From positions 8,813,503-8,877,502 of the forward strand of contig NC_045143.1 of assembly GCF_008831285.2 (NCBI RefSeq): a stretch of 64,000 nucleotides of DNA, given 5' to 3'. Shown here piece after piece: positions 36,387-44,310 of this stretch. The number at the start of each line of letters is the position of its first letter. The first letter of the stretch is position 1. Source of the stretch: Nymphaea colorata. Taxonomy: Eukaryota > Streptophyta > Magnoliopsida > Nymphaeales > Nymphaeaceae. The notes beneath the pieces were generated by a model. It did no database searches and was not told where the DNA came from. It was given only the letters and a program-made list of their open reading frames with translations. The position numbers were made by a program, and so were the translations under genes.

Positions 36387-37259
36387 GGAGCATGAGTATG
36401 TGGCTTTTCTTTATACATGTATCTCTGTCCAATGTTAAGCTCTCACACATAGACGGGTGGACAACCACACAATGCATATACGTACTAAGCATATGTTTGA
36501 TGTTTTGTAATTATCCATATTTTTATGTTTTTTGTATATGTGCTTATGACTATGCTTAATATATGTGTATATGTATCTTCATATATATCTGTTTAACGTG
36601 CATATATGTGGATGTTTTTTCCGATATATCTGTTTAGCCATGTATGTCTGGATCTGTGTATTATATATTTTGTTGGCTTTATTGTAATCAACCAACTTGG
36701 AACTACTCAGCAAAACAACCATCTTGAAGGTACTTGTACACAACAAACCACAACTAGTCTTTCTAAGATCTTGACACTGCATCAATCTTCCAATTTTTAC
36801 AGTTTCACCATAGTCTGATCATGACATAAACAAAGAAGCTGCCAGTTCACAGGTTATACTCACGAGTAACTAAAAGTGCAGATTCCATCCCACACTACCA
36901 AAACTCCAATATTCAAAACCAACAACCTTCAAGATAATAAATCCAAAGAATTCTCATTCATGTCAAGGATATATTCTGAGGTGGAAAAAGCTCAAGATAA
37001 ATCTAACATAAGGAAAAGTTCCCTGTTGAAAGCACCATAAGAAAATATAAGAAAAGCCAACCAAGAACAGGGAAAAGGAAAGGAAATAGAGCAATCATTG
37101 TCAAACAATTAAGAGTAGAGTGCACCAGCAAAAACAAAAACAAGATATTCTGTTAATAACTAGTTACAACTTACAAGTAACTAAGATTATAACAGATATT
37201 CCAAAGAAGGCAGAAAGAAACCTTGGATCTCCTTCATCCCCTTCCATCTCCATCTCCAT
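16636..37259 (-). CDS. Spliced gene, unrecognised protein (687+ codons)
   Basis: A minus-strand gene rebuilt from splice motifs and phase. Consecutive coding exons are 35314-35133, 31593-31510, 20763-20730, 18633-17001, 16882-16795 and 16675-16636, all with AG/GT borders and phases that fit without a stop. They give 686 residues plus an unsolved N-terminus. The probable start is the ATG at 37259 (peptide MEMEMEGDEGDPR), which has a TGA in frame just before it. How that exon joins 35314 is unsolved, because the phases do not fit directly, so an exon may be missing. The protein is mostly helical in character, with no signal peptide or catalytic motif I recognise, an acidic stretch (DDDDFDDDHIDD) in the large exon, and a C-terminus ending LVPSFPQS, then GMRRLLEVLKQS. 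I do not recognise the family. The introns are large (3.5 kb and 10.7 kb) and filled with transposons. Confidence 0.72.
16795..16882 (-). CDS. Penultimate exon of the 16.6-37 kb gene
   Basis: Acceptor AATCTCTAG, 88 bp, donor AG|GTACTG. Encodes KMQKSRCKDMDCLAF and then NELVPSFPQ. It joins the big exon at a split Gly codon. Confidence 0.75.
17001..18633 (-). CDS. Main exon (1633 bp) of the 16.6-37 kb gene
   Basis: Open for 544 codons. The acceptor is TTCATGTAG and the donor GGGTG|GTACAT; the open frame runs on to 16936 but the splice is needed to reach the next exon. The apparent first Met of the long frame is really TTG inside VFLEVARGY, so this is an internal exon and not a gene start. The N-terminal two thirds is Leu-rich and helical. 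An Asp/Glu-rich segment follows (DESETDGDSSNDDDD), then a conserved-looking tail (EYLIIQGVCDEVSLFAHKF). Confidence 0.85.
18634..20729. other. Intron DNA
   Basis: AT-rich. Holds an AGGTGCAGGTGTGG-type repeat fragment at 19860-19930. No coding signal beyond short shadows. Confidence 0.5.
20730..20763 (-). CDS. 34-bp microexon of the 16.6-37 kb gene
   Basis: Acceptor TTTCTTTGCAG, donor GAT|GTAAAT, peptide YISEAFLRNDD. It completes the split Ile codon left by the 31.5 kb exon and leaves phase 0 for the 18633 exon. Very short, so supported mainly by phase fit on both sides. Confidence 0.65.
20764..23837. other. Part of the 10.7 kb intron
   Basis: Mostly unique AT-rich DNA. A candidate minus-strand exon near 20850-20910 (LDNGQCKMIQEQE) was tested and does not fit the phases. 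No transposon is recognised here. Confidence 0.45.
23838..24118 (+). pseudogene. hAT transposase C-terminal fragment
   Basis: After a good acceptor (TTTTCTTTAG), the frame reads LWWEMFGLSLPMLW, IKILSQSRG and then NRSAFDAANTKKRN. This follows the hATC dimerisation domain pattern (WW..FG, A..ILSQ, C.RNWS.F...H.K.RN) but with Trp and other core residues changed. It ends in an acidic tail and TAG at 24116-24118. The rest of a transposase is not visible upstream. Remnant, or less likely an exon of a domesticated gene. Confidence 0.55.
25353..25426. repeat. 37-bp tandem duplication
   Basis: Two 37-bp copies (25353-25389, 25390-25426) share CCATGCCTMTC and ATCGATCAATTCAGCC with a few differences. 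They sit at the end of a 70-codon minus-strand open stretch (about 25595-25380) that looks protein-like (FADCLIDLHGEGALSWASKS) but matches nothing I know and does not fit the surrounding gene. Confidence 0.7.
25861..26066 (+). repeat. 5' LTR
   Basis: 206 bp, TGTTAGCTATCGGG to GCCGGAGGCTAACA, with a TATA-like CTATAAAG inside. The ends form a TGTTAGC/GCTAACA inverted repeat. Confidence 0.85.
26069..26081 (+). other. Primer-binding site
   Basis: TGGTATCACAGCC two bases after the LTR, one base different from the usual plant TGGTATCAGAGCC. Confidence 0.75.
26951..29460 (-). pseudogene. hAT transposase (BED-DUF659-hATC), broken
   Basis: Reading the minus strand, a BED-type zinc finger region comes first (29460-29330: RLKLKC, then SGEISRMKQHLAG). 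It loses a Cys codon area and the frame between KLKC and KFYG. Then comes the DUF659 domain (28846-28217: VGKWFYDACIPFNAANS, IMSDGWTD, VQFITNNAANY, CVNLMLQDL), the middle region (28174-27610), the hATC dimerisation domain (27510-27310: LSQTCSASGCERNWSVF), and an acidic C-terminal exon ending at 26951. Two in-frame stops (28214-28216 and 28205-28207) lie in the conserved stretch before TRFATNVLTLQ. Transposase would cut and move the element; this copy cannot be made whole as it stands. Confidence 0.88.
29756..29931. repeat. Subterminal palindrome-rich region of hAT
   Basis: GTATCG and CGATAC words recur about a dozen times. There are perfect palindromes such as GTATCGTACGATAC, and a 12-bp-stem hairpin CCTGTATCGCAC / GTGCGATACAGG at about 29811-29839. 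hAT transposases bind repeated subterminal motifs, so these are likely binding sites. Confidence 0.7.
30171..30436 (+). repeat. 133-bp internal duplication with PPT-LTR junction
   Basis: Two copies at an offset of 133 bp begin CAGCACAACACTAGCAGG. Each includes the polypurine tract and the first about 20 bases of the LTR (TGTTAGCTACCAGGTCCTA). In the first copy the LTR stops there and a short filler CGTTTCGAGCAAATG leads into the second copy. Confidence 0.85.
31175..31399 (+). repeat. Extra 3' LTR copy made by tandem duplication
   Basis: Exact counterpart of the 3' LTR at 30403-30627, shifted by 772 bp and again followed by ACTTT. Confidence 0.9.
31510..31593 (-). CDS. 84-bp exon of the 16.6-37 kb gene
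   Basis: Acceptor ATATGCAG, donor AT|GTAAGT, peptide WLMGVPKDFKLSKHSF and RKPIFSAD. Only one frame is open, and it fits the split Arg codon of the upstream exon. Confidence 0.72.
31594..33439. other. Intron DNA with low-complexity tracts
   Basis: Includes an AGGTGTAGGTGC-type repeat fragment near 31940, a 30-bp tandem repeat of CTTTCTCTTTAATCCTCATC-type sequence near 32510-32570, and T/A-rich tracts at 32880-33140. The last part (33300-33440) may be LTR debris of the copia remnant beside it. Confidence 0.45.
33440..34075 (-). pseudogene. Copia RT/RNase H remnant
   Basis: On the minus strand, broken frames keep DMTYAFNQV, then VHTDANCARNPDDQK and GYCVRSDPNLV, and finally SNDQIADLFSKGL. This is the end of RT, the RNase H core (SDADWAG, TGYCVF) and the C-terminal copia signature. 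Many stops and frame changes. No LTR was defined. Confidence 0.8.
34468..34536. repeat. (CT)n and (TG)n microsatellites
   Basis: A CT tract at about 34468-34493, a C run, then TG repeats to 34536. Confidence 0.9.
35133..35314 (-). CDS. 182-bp exon of the 16.6-37 kb gene
   Basis: Acceptor GGATTTCAG, donor AG|GTTCGT. Encodes IWWGSGLWGQMHDFWGPV and LALVHVKEDALSVLSSIRRE, a hydrophobic then mixed helical segment. It ends in phase 2 and fits the exon at 31593. Confidence 0.72.
35315..37221. other. Intron DNA with (TA)n(GA)n
   Basis: Contains the 36303-36388 (TA)n(GA)n microsatellite. I looked here for an exon linking 37.26 kb to 35.31 kb and found only weak candidates (for example after TTTTTCCACCTCAG near 36980, minus strand) that run into stops. 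Confidence 0.5.
36303..36388. repeat. (TA)n(GA)n compound microsatellite
   Basis: About 64 bp of TA repeat followed by about 20 bp of GA. On the minus strand this is the same CT-then-TA order as at 3126 and 4180. Confidence 0.95.
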
Positions 37260-37327
37260 TCAACAGGGAGTGAGAGAGAATTAGAAAAAGGAGGGGCGGT
37301 CTCAGTATCCTCAAAGTACCATTCTCC
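37222..37327 (-). CDS. Probable first coding exon, with part of 5' UTR
   Basis: Acceptor CTATTGCAG at 37328-37330, then leader with a very short upstream ATG frame (ATGGTACTTTGA), then ATG at 37259 opening MEMEMEGDEGDPR with an in-frame TGA directly upstream. A donor is possible at 37221 (AAG|GTTTCT); a better-looking one is at 37174 (CTT|GTAAGT). Neither joins exon 35314 in phase, so the N-terminal structure is unsettled. Confidence 0.4.
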
Positions 37328-39155
37328 CTGCAATAGACAATTGTCAGTCATCTCTGAAAGAAGAGCCAGCAACAACTGTCCAGAAATGTAGACCAAGTAT
37401 ATTCACGTTATGCATAGTTATTAAAGGCATTTTTGTCCTAAACCATTTCCATAAGCACTGTTAATCAGGGCATTTCTAGTCCTGGTCTGTTTGTTTCTTT
37501 AGGCTGCAAAAGTTGCCCCATATGTACTTCTTGGAGCTGTCTTCAAATATTGGATATGTTTGAAATCCAAATCCATTGTATTTAAATTTTAGTAGCTGCA
37601 GGAACAGGATTTTTCAAAGACTGATACAGTCTAAAATTTTGACAGATTTTTATGAATATGGCCATTTCTGAGTACCACCTGACATAAGGCTTTGATTTGA
37701 AACCTGAACATCATAGGTTCATCGAGGACTAATGTAGAGCTTAGCACTTAGCAGCATTTGATTCTGGTCCTGTCTTAGTGTTGTGTAAACTTAAAATGTT
37801 TTAAGTGCTTGGTGGAGCTTGCACGTGATCCTTTATGTGTATATGAGACGTCAGCTCTGCTACTTTTTCTTGGTGTCTGAGACTCTGAAGAAACAATAAT
37901 CTAATAGATGTATGTGTATATGTATATGTGTGAAAGATACATAAAGAGAGGCGCACAAGCTTGACACTTTGAGTTAACTCAAAGTCTCAAGCACTGAAAA
38001 GATAGAAATAGGTGTATCTATGTTTTGTTAGATGATAGGGTGATCGCCTCTCATCACATAACTGTGTATATATTCCATCTTCAACTAGTAATATCATTAC
38101 TTGGTGGTGCAGTAAGGCGGCTGTTCTTCGTGCTTTAGGTAGATGAGAATGTCATTTACCTTTTTTCAAATAATGTGTTTGATTTTCTATAATGTGCAGC
38201 AGTATTCCTATCTTTGATACAATAACAAATTAGGTTTCTTAGTGCATGTGTGTGTATTAACATGAAGCTGGAAACATGATGCTACTGAAGTCTTTTAACA
38301 ATACTAGTTGGTCAAGGGGTAGTCGATTACATTTCTTACAGTTCGACTGGACTGGGTAGATAATCAAGTGAATATAACTTCATTAGGGACGTTTTCTCCC
38401 GAAAGAAGACTTGTGAAAGGCAATAGAAAATTAAATTTGATGAATGAGAAATGTCAATTACTGAAGGAGAAGTCCTCACTGAAAGTTTGAAAATTACACT
38501 GGTAAGCTGGAGATTGTTCAGAAGTGGTCAGCAGTTAGTTTTTAACCACAAGTGATGGCACAAACTATTTGTGGTCCAGACACCACTATTTATATTCAAC
38601 GATGGTGGGGCTGGTGGAGGTAACACTTTCCAGAAAGGCAGGATGTAATAAGTTAACTTCCTTATTCAGTTGGCTAAGGGAATACAACCAACTACCAAGA
38701 CCTCCAAGTTGAAGGAAATTCCTGGAATGCATCTTTTGTCTGGCATAAGAGGTACAAGGTCTGCTAAACCCAAGTTAATGACAGGAGAAATTGTAAGATA
38801 TGAAAAGTTTTAGATAAATTTTCTTGGAGTGAGCAGGCATTTAAGTAGAGAGAGATGCCAGAAGGGTGGAACACCACCAGAGGATAGGCATGAGCATACA
38901 TGATGACATTCCAAAGAAGAAAGCCAACCTGACCAGAATTCAGGTCATCTTACTCTCCTAGTTCAAACATGAAATTAGAAAAAATTTTACTTTGCAATCA
39001 ACACTGAAAAGGTTGAAGATGATTGCCTTCCCATCCTATTGCCAACGTAAACTTTCTGAAAGTGTTTTCCCCCAATCAACTTTCTTGTTATCACATGCCT
39101 CACTGGCCAATGTTCCAGTTTCCAAGGAATTTGAGTGAGAGTATATCTGCATGTG

Positions 39156-39186
<31 letters not shown>

Positions 39187-39495
39187 GTTGCATGGGTGAG
39201 AGAGAGTGACAAAGATGCTAAGGTGGTGCAGTATTGAAGGTTGGTGATGAAAAGGAAAAGCAGAGCACTGTCACACATGCTGGGTAAAGTATTTCCCCAC
39301 CATAGTGCTCTACATAAAGTTGAAAAGGAAGTTAATAGCAACATAGCATTCTCAATGTGCAAATTTAAGAAGTTAAGAACTTCGTCTAAACTCAAAACCA
39401 TAATTTTGACCAGTGATTAAGTCATTAAACATATGCGAACAAATAGTATCATGGAAATTGAGACTATACCACTTTTTGTAGTGGCACACTCAACA
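37328..39495. other. No coding signal seen
   Basis: Probable first intron of the 16.6-37 kb gene. It has a (TG)n tract near 39155-39184; open frames across it are artefacts. Confidence 0.45.
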
Positions 39496-40684
39496 ATGTG
39501 AATCTAAGTCACGTGGGTGCAAGTGCGGCTCCGACGCGCACCCATGTCTGATCAACAAGAGTCGAGTGTGGTCCGTTTTCCTGCATCAAGTATATATGCA
39601 CCCATTTTTTTCTATATAGTTATTTTATTAAAATTTTATGCAAAGGGGGTTAGGGCTTCAACTGAAATCAGTCGACCGCCCGACCCCTTCGGCCTTCCAT
39701 GCATGTAGAGACTTGATAGATGATGATTTTATGGCGACCACCGGTGCGGCAACGACCTGAGACTGGCAGGCTGTCTTCCAGCGATGACCTTCAGCATTTC
39801 TCTGGCGCAAGGCAACTGGTGTCCAGTCCTCTAGTTACCGGCATTTTTTTTATCAGTTTTGAATCCTTTGATGACCGGCGACAGCGACTTGAGACCAGCT
39901 GGCGGCCTTCCAACAACAAAAGTCAGTCCTCCAGCGCAAGGCAACCGACATTCAATCCTTAAGGCAACAGGTGCTCAGTCCTCCGGCATTATTCGTTGAG
40001 TTTTTTTGTTCTATCATATATCAACTTTTTATTTTGTTTTTTCACTGTTGTCCAGTTTTTTGTTAAATCGTGTGTATGACTGATGAATCATTGTTTGCTG
40101 TTGCTGCAACTCTGTTTTCTCATATTTGTAGCTGTATTTCAGCTCTTGTTTGTGATGTACCCATGTTTTTAGGATTTTACAATTATTGTCTAAATATGTT
40201 ATTGTTTTATTGTTGTTTTCATAGTAATATAGTATACAATATACAACTGTGTTGTAACTTGCTGTTTTAACATTTTGCTTTGCACCTCTACTGCTGTTTC
40301 ATATCGTGGTATACATTTATTGGCTATTGGTTATAATATTTTAATATATAAGTCTTGTTGCTTGTATTATATGCACAGCCATGTTCTTTTCAGGTTTTAG
40401 ATTTCAATTTCTGTTTTGTATACATGTTAGTATGTTATATTACTAATTTACAGTACTTACTATATATAATATATGTTGTGCTAAACTTTTAATATGCTCG
40501 TATGCAAGTATGCTATATACATGAATAACTAAATTGCAATAGGAATATACATACATGCTGTTCTATACATTATGTTACACGATTATATCTGTGGTGTCCA
40601 ATATAGCATATGCTGATACACACACACACACACACACACATATATAGTGTATAGTTATAAACTTTTCAGATTAGATAATTTTGT

Positions 40685-40727
<43 letters not shown>

Positions 40728-40802
40728 CCTCACTGCACCGCCACACCAAAGTTTTTTGGGATGTGCCACTCCAGCACCCATACCCATGTGACATAGATGT
40801 GC
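39496..40802. mobile_element. Non-autonomous TIR element, about 1.3 kb
   Basis: Left end ATGTGAATCTAAGTCACGTG and inverted right end ATGCACATCTATGTCACATG are clearly related, followed on both sides by GGGTGC-type words. Inside are two diverged tandem units of about 150 bp (near 39718 and 39867) sharing GACTTGAGACCAGCTGGCGG-like, CTTCCA and GCGCAAGGCAAC, then AT-rich DNA with CA/TA microsatellites at 40619-40646 and 40684-40728. No transposase. Confidence 0.5.
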
Positions 40803-41586
40803 ATTACACAAATGGTCCTATAATGTGACAACCTTTCTCATTAAATAGTCAGTCAGTGCATCAACTGCATTCACTGTCTCAATTACTCACACTCATGCTT
40901 CTACATCTGTAATTGCAAAAGATAATATTAATAAGAAAATGTGTGATAGAAAAAGAACGATAAGTAAATGCATAGCTTCCTGCACGTGCAACCAGAAAGC
41001 AAAGAAAAGCTATCCTAATATTACTCTGTGACCGATCCTGTCTTCTGTCATTTACATTGTATACGCAAAATGCGTTTTGTACATTGTAAATTTTGTATTT
41101 TTCATGCTTCACACATCAAAATATTTTGCAGCTTAAGCCTCCATACTTGCACCTTATTTAAACATATGCAGACAAATAGCATAGTTCATTAGCAGAACAT
41201 GTACTAAATTCAAAAATCAATAATAGTAACAACTAACAATACTAATTAACAACAAGGGTGGCATCTCATGTGTACTGTTCCAGGGAAACAGGAACTTCGG
41301 TGCATATATCAGCATTGCAGCACATATAGGCACATGCACACAAATTCATGGAAACTTTCAGCCAAATACATAGCAAAAGCGAAGAAGACATCAAGCATCA
41401 CAACCATATTAGCCAAAAAATACAAATCTTATCATTAGAAAAAGGATTGCAGTAAGACGATGGGAGCAGACGAATGAGTAAAAAGAGAGAGAGAGAGAAC
41501 GAGAGCGAAGAATCCCAAACCCTAATAAGTAAAGCAAAAACATTCATGAACAAGCTGGAAAAGAGAGAGAGGATAGGGCTGCCTAC
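40803..41586. other. Leader-proximal intron DNA
   Basis: AT-rich, without recognisable features apart from CT/GA tracts near the proposed leader exon. Confidence 0.4.
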
Positions 41587-41790
41587 CGGCCACTGCTGAC
41601 CGGCGGACTTCAATTGAGAGAGAGAGAGAGAGAGAGAGACTTGAGCGGTGCCAGCGGTGACTACACTGGAATGGAAAAAGAGGGAGTGAGCGAGTGACTC
41701 GGTGACGATATATGAAAGAAAGGGTTTCGCAGCAAGTTGCGCCTCACCCAACCGCCTGGAGGCGTTTCTATAAAAAATAACGCCTCGAGC
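41587..41790 (-). promoter_or_regulatory. Probable promoter and 5' leader exon
   Basis: On the minus strand a TATA-like TTTTATAGAA lies near 41770, followed by a leader with two CT-rich tracts (at 41615-41640 on the plus strand seen as GA repeat), an AGGGTTTGGG box further down, and a plausible donor GGCCG|GTAGGC at 41586. It would be the untranslated first exon of the gene whose coding part starts near 37.26 kb. The link is by orientation and position only. Confidence 0.4.
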
Positions 41791-42202
41791 GTACGCTGGA
41801 GGAGCGAATCGCACCCCTTCAGTAAGTCTCCCGAATAAGGCCCGTTTGATGCCACGGATAAAAATTCAGGAGGTTCTAAAATATTTCAAACATGTGAATT
41901 TTTTTTTCAAATTTTTTTACAAACAGGGAAAACAACTCTGCTGAAATAGTGTCACGATTTTGCATAAATCAAGTAGGTACTGTTTTCCTTTTTTCCTTTA
42001 CCAATATCATAATTCATGTGAACAGATCAAATTCGATATGTAAATAAAAATTTTGGATAACCATGGAATTTAGTCTATTTAAAATTAGTAAAATTATTCG
42101 CATATAATGGTAGATGTTAGACTACTTAATTATTAAAAAAATTAATTGAACCTAATAGATGTGGTGTTGGTAGTAAATTGACGAGAAACATGCATTAAAT
42201 TA

Positions 42203-42248
<46 letters not shown>

Positions 42249-42387
42249 TGTAGCTACCAGACCTTATATGTCAGACTCGATGAAAATCATGTAGGCTGTA
42301 AAATTTTGTGTGATCAGATAGTACAATTTGATTAAATTGCAAATGTATAAGTGAAGTCTTTTTGAAAAGCCAGAAATTCCCTTCTAA
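41791..42387. other. Intergenic; (TA)n at 42204-42246
   Basis: Starts upstream of the proposed promoter. GGCCCGTTTGATGCCACGG near 41840 resembles a plant MITE end. No gene seen. Confidence 0.45.
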
Positions 42388-42819
42388 TAGGGATGTTAAT
42401 ATGTCCAATTTGTTCAGATCTCTAACTAAACTTTATTGGAAAAATCACTTATGGAATAAAAAATTATATATCAAATTACAAAATTAGATGAGATTTAGAT
42501 TTAAGAAACTAATGGCATCCAATTGGATTCTGAGTCGGATTTGGATAAATATAAGCATTCGATCGGATCTAGTTCTAACTTAATACCCTCTATGTAATGC
42601 CCTTACATTTCAAAGGTAAGCTGCATTCAGCTTGGATTTGGATTCATAAATGAATTTAAATATTGGGTTTCGATCAGATTTGAATTATGAAATCAGATTT
42701 CGAATTCAAACATGTCTTTTCTTCATTAGCATGTGAATCTGAATTTGAATCCAAATACATGAACATTAGAAAAAGTGAATATGGTTAAGCGATTCAGATC
42801 TGATCTATTGACATTCTTA
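42388..42819. mobile_element. hAT-type MITE, copy 2
   Basis: 432 bp, begins TAGGGATGTTAAT and ends TTGACATTCTTA, matching the terminal repeats of the 1169-1588 element. Flanks are CCTTCTAA (42380-42387) and CCTTCAAA (42820-42827), an 8-bp target duplication with one difference. The interior has the same GATCAGATTTGAATT-type wording. Confidence 0.78.
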
Positions 42820-42994
42820 CCTTCAAAGGAGGATTGAAAGAGAGAAAGAGGAAAACAACATTTGTTTTAATGTAAGGATGTCACCTACCATGACATTCAT
42901 TTCCCTCTTTTTTTCCCTCCCTCTTCATTTGAAGTATTTCAAACTTTTGAATAACAACATGGCCTCTATCTTCTCAATTTAATCTTCATTATTT

Positions 42995-43222
42995 GATTTC
43001 CTTATAATCGATGATGTAGAAGATTATCATAAGTCATTAAGTCTGTTATATACGAGTCTAGTAACTAGTAAGTAGCTGTTTATATATGTGTACAACAGAC
43101 TCAACGAAGCTAGTGATTTCCTTAGAATCTATGATGTAGAATATTTTCATCAAGTCTGGTGTATATGAGTCTAGTAAGTACCTGTTTATATATGTGTACA
43201 ATAGGCTCAATGAAATTAGTGC
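42995..43222. repeat. 120-bp tandem duplication, diverged
   Basis: Copies at about 42995-43114 and 43115-43222 share GATTTCCTTA-AATC, ATGATGTAGAA, GAGTCTAGTAA and TGTTTATATATGTGTACAA. Confidence 0.85.
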
Positions 43223-43758
43223 CATGGTTAAAGTGAATCAAGAATGAAAATTAGTCAAATTTGATATGTAATAATGTTATATATAATCAGAATAGATTCA
43301 TCTTCTAGATTTTTCAAGGTTATACATTGTAAACCATATATTTACTACATTTTTTAGTGGATCAAATATAAAACTTGACTTCCTCCCAATTGCAAAATTG
43401 ACTCACCTAAGTCACTTAAATGATTTTTTTTTTTTTGAGTAATCAACGATCTGAGAAGAATTCAAAGATGCATTTTGGAAAGCAAAAATTCAAAGGCTTT
43501 ACATTGCTAGGAGATAATCTGATAAGCAAAAATTGAGTTAACGTTTTGACGGAACCGGTAAATGACCGATTTGATTCGAATTGACCGATCCAGGCCGACT
43601 CCCACACATTTTAATAACACTGCTAATGAGAAAACACGACTCTGTGTGTGTGTGTGTGTTTTGCCTATCACTAGTGTAGCTGACAACATGTAATCAAAGC
43701 ATGGATCATTCTTGGACAATGTTGCTGCAAATCGTGGATGAAAAAATTATGTTCTCTA

Positions 43759-43940
43759 GGTCATGTTTGATTATCGTGGATCTCAAATCCGCAGTTTTGA
43801 AGTCTGACTAATCCGTGATTTTTACACTAAAGCATGGAGCTGAGATCCATATTGAGGGTGGATGCTCAGCTATCATGGATTTAAGATTATTTGGATCTGC
43901 GATCTGCAAATAATCAAACAAATAATCAAACGCAACCTTA
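43759..43940. mobile_element. Small MITE-like element
   Basis: Left end AGGTCATGTTTGATTAT is mirrored by the right end AATAATCAAACGCAACCT around about 180 bp with repeated GGATCTG/CAGATC words. The target duplication was not established. Confidence 0.55.
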
Positions 43941-44004
43941 TTGTTTATAAGGTGGACAAATAATAAAAGACACAACAGAAATATTCGACATCAGGGATCT
44001 AAGA

Positions 44005-44310
44005 TTAGAGGTGGGCATCAGACCGGATACCCAACGGGTATCTAGTAGCTGGCCTAATCGGGCTCAGGCCCGAAAAAGCCAGCTGGGGTCGGCCTGATAG
44101 ATTTTAAATATTATTTTTTAATTAATAATATATATTTTATTATTAAAAAATATTTTATATTTAAAAAAAATATTTTTAATTGTAACCAGACATGACCGGA
44201 CCAAGTTGAGCTCAGGTTTCAAGCATCAGGTTTGAACCTGGGCTCGAATTTTGGACATCAGGCCAGCGTGGACCCGGCTCTTACCGGGCCGGGCTGGGCC
44301 AGCCTGAAGC
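44005..44310. repeat. GGCCGGGC-type dispersed element fragment
   Basis: Opens TTAGAGGTGGGCATCAG and holds GGGCTCAGGCCCG and CCGGGCCGGGCTGGGCC. This is the wording of a widespread plant non-autonomous element; the opposite end is missing. Confidence 0.5.
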
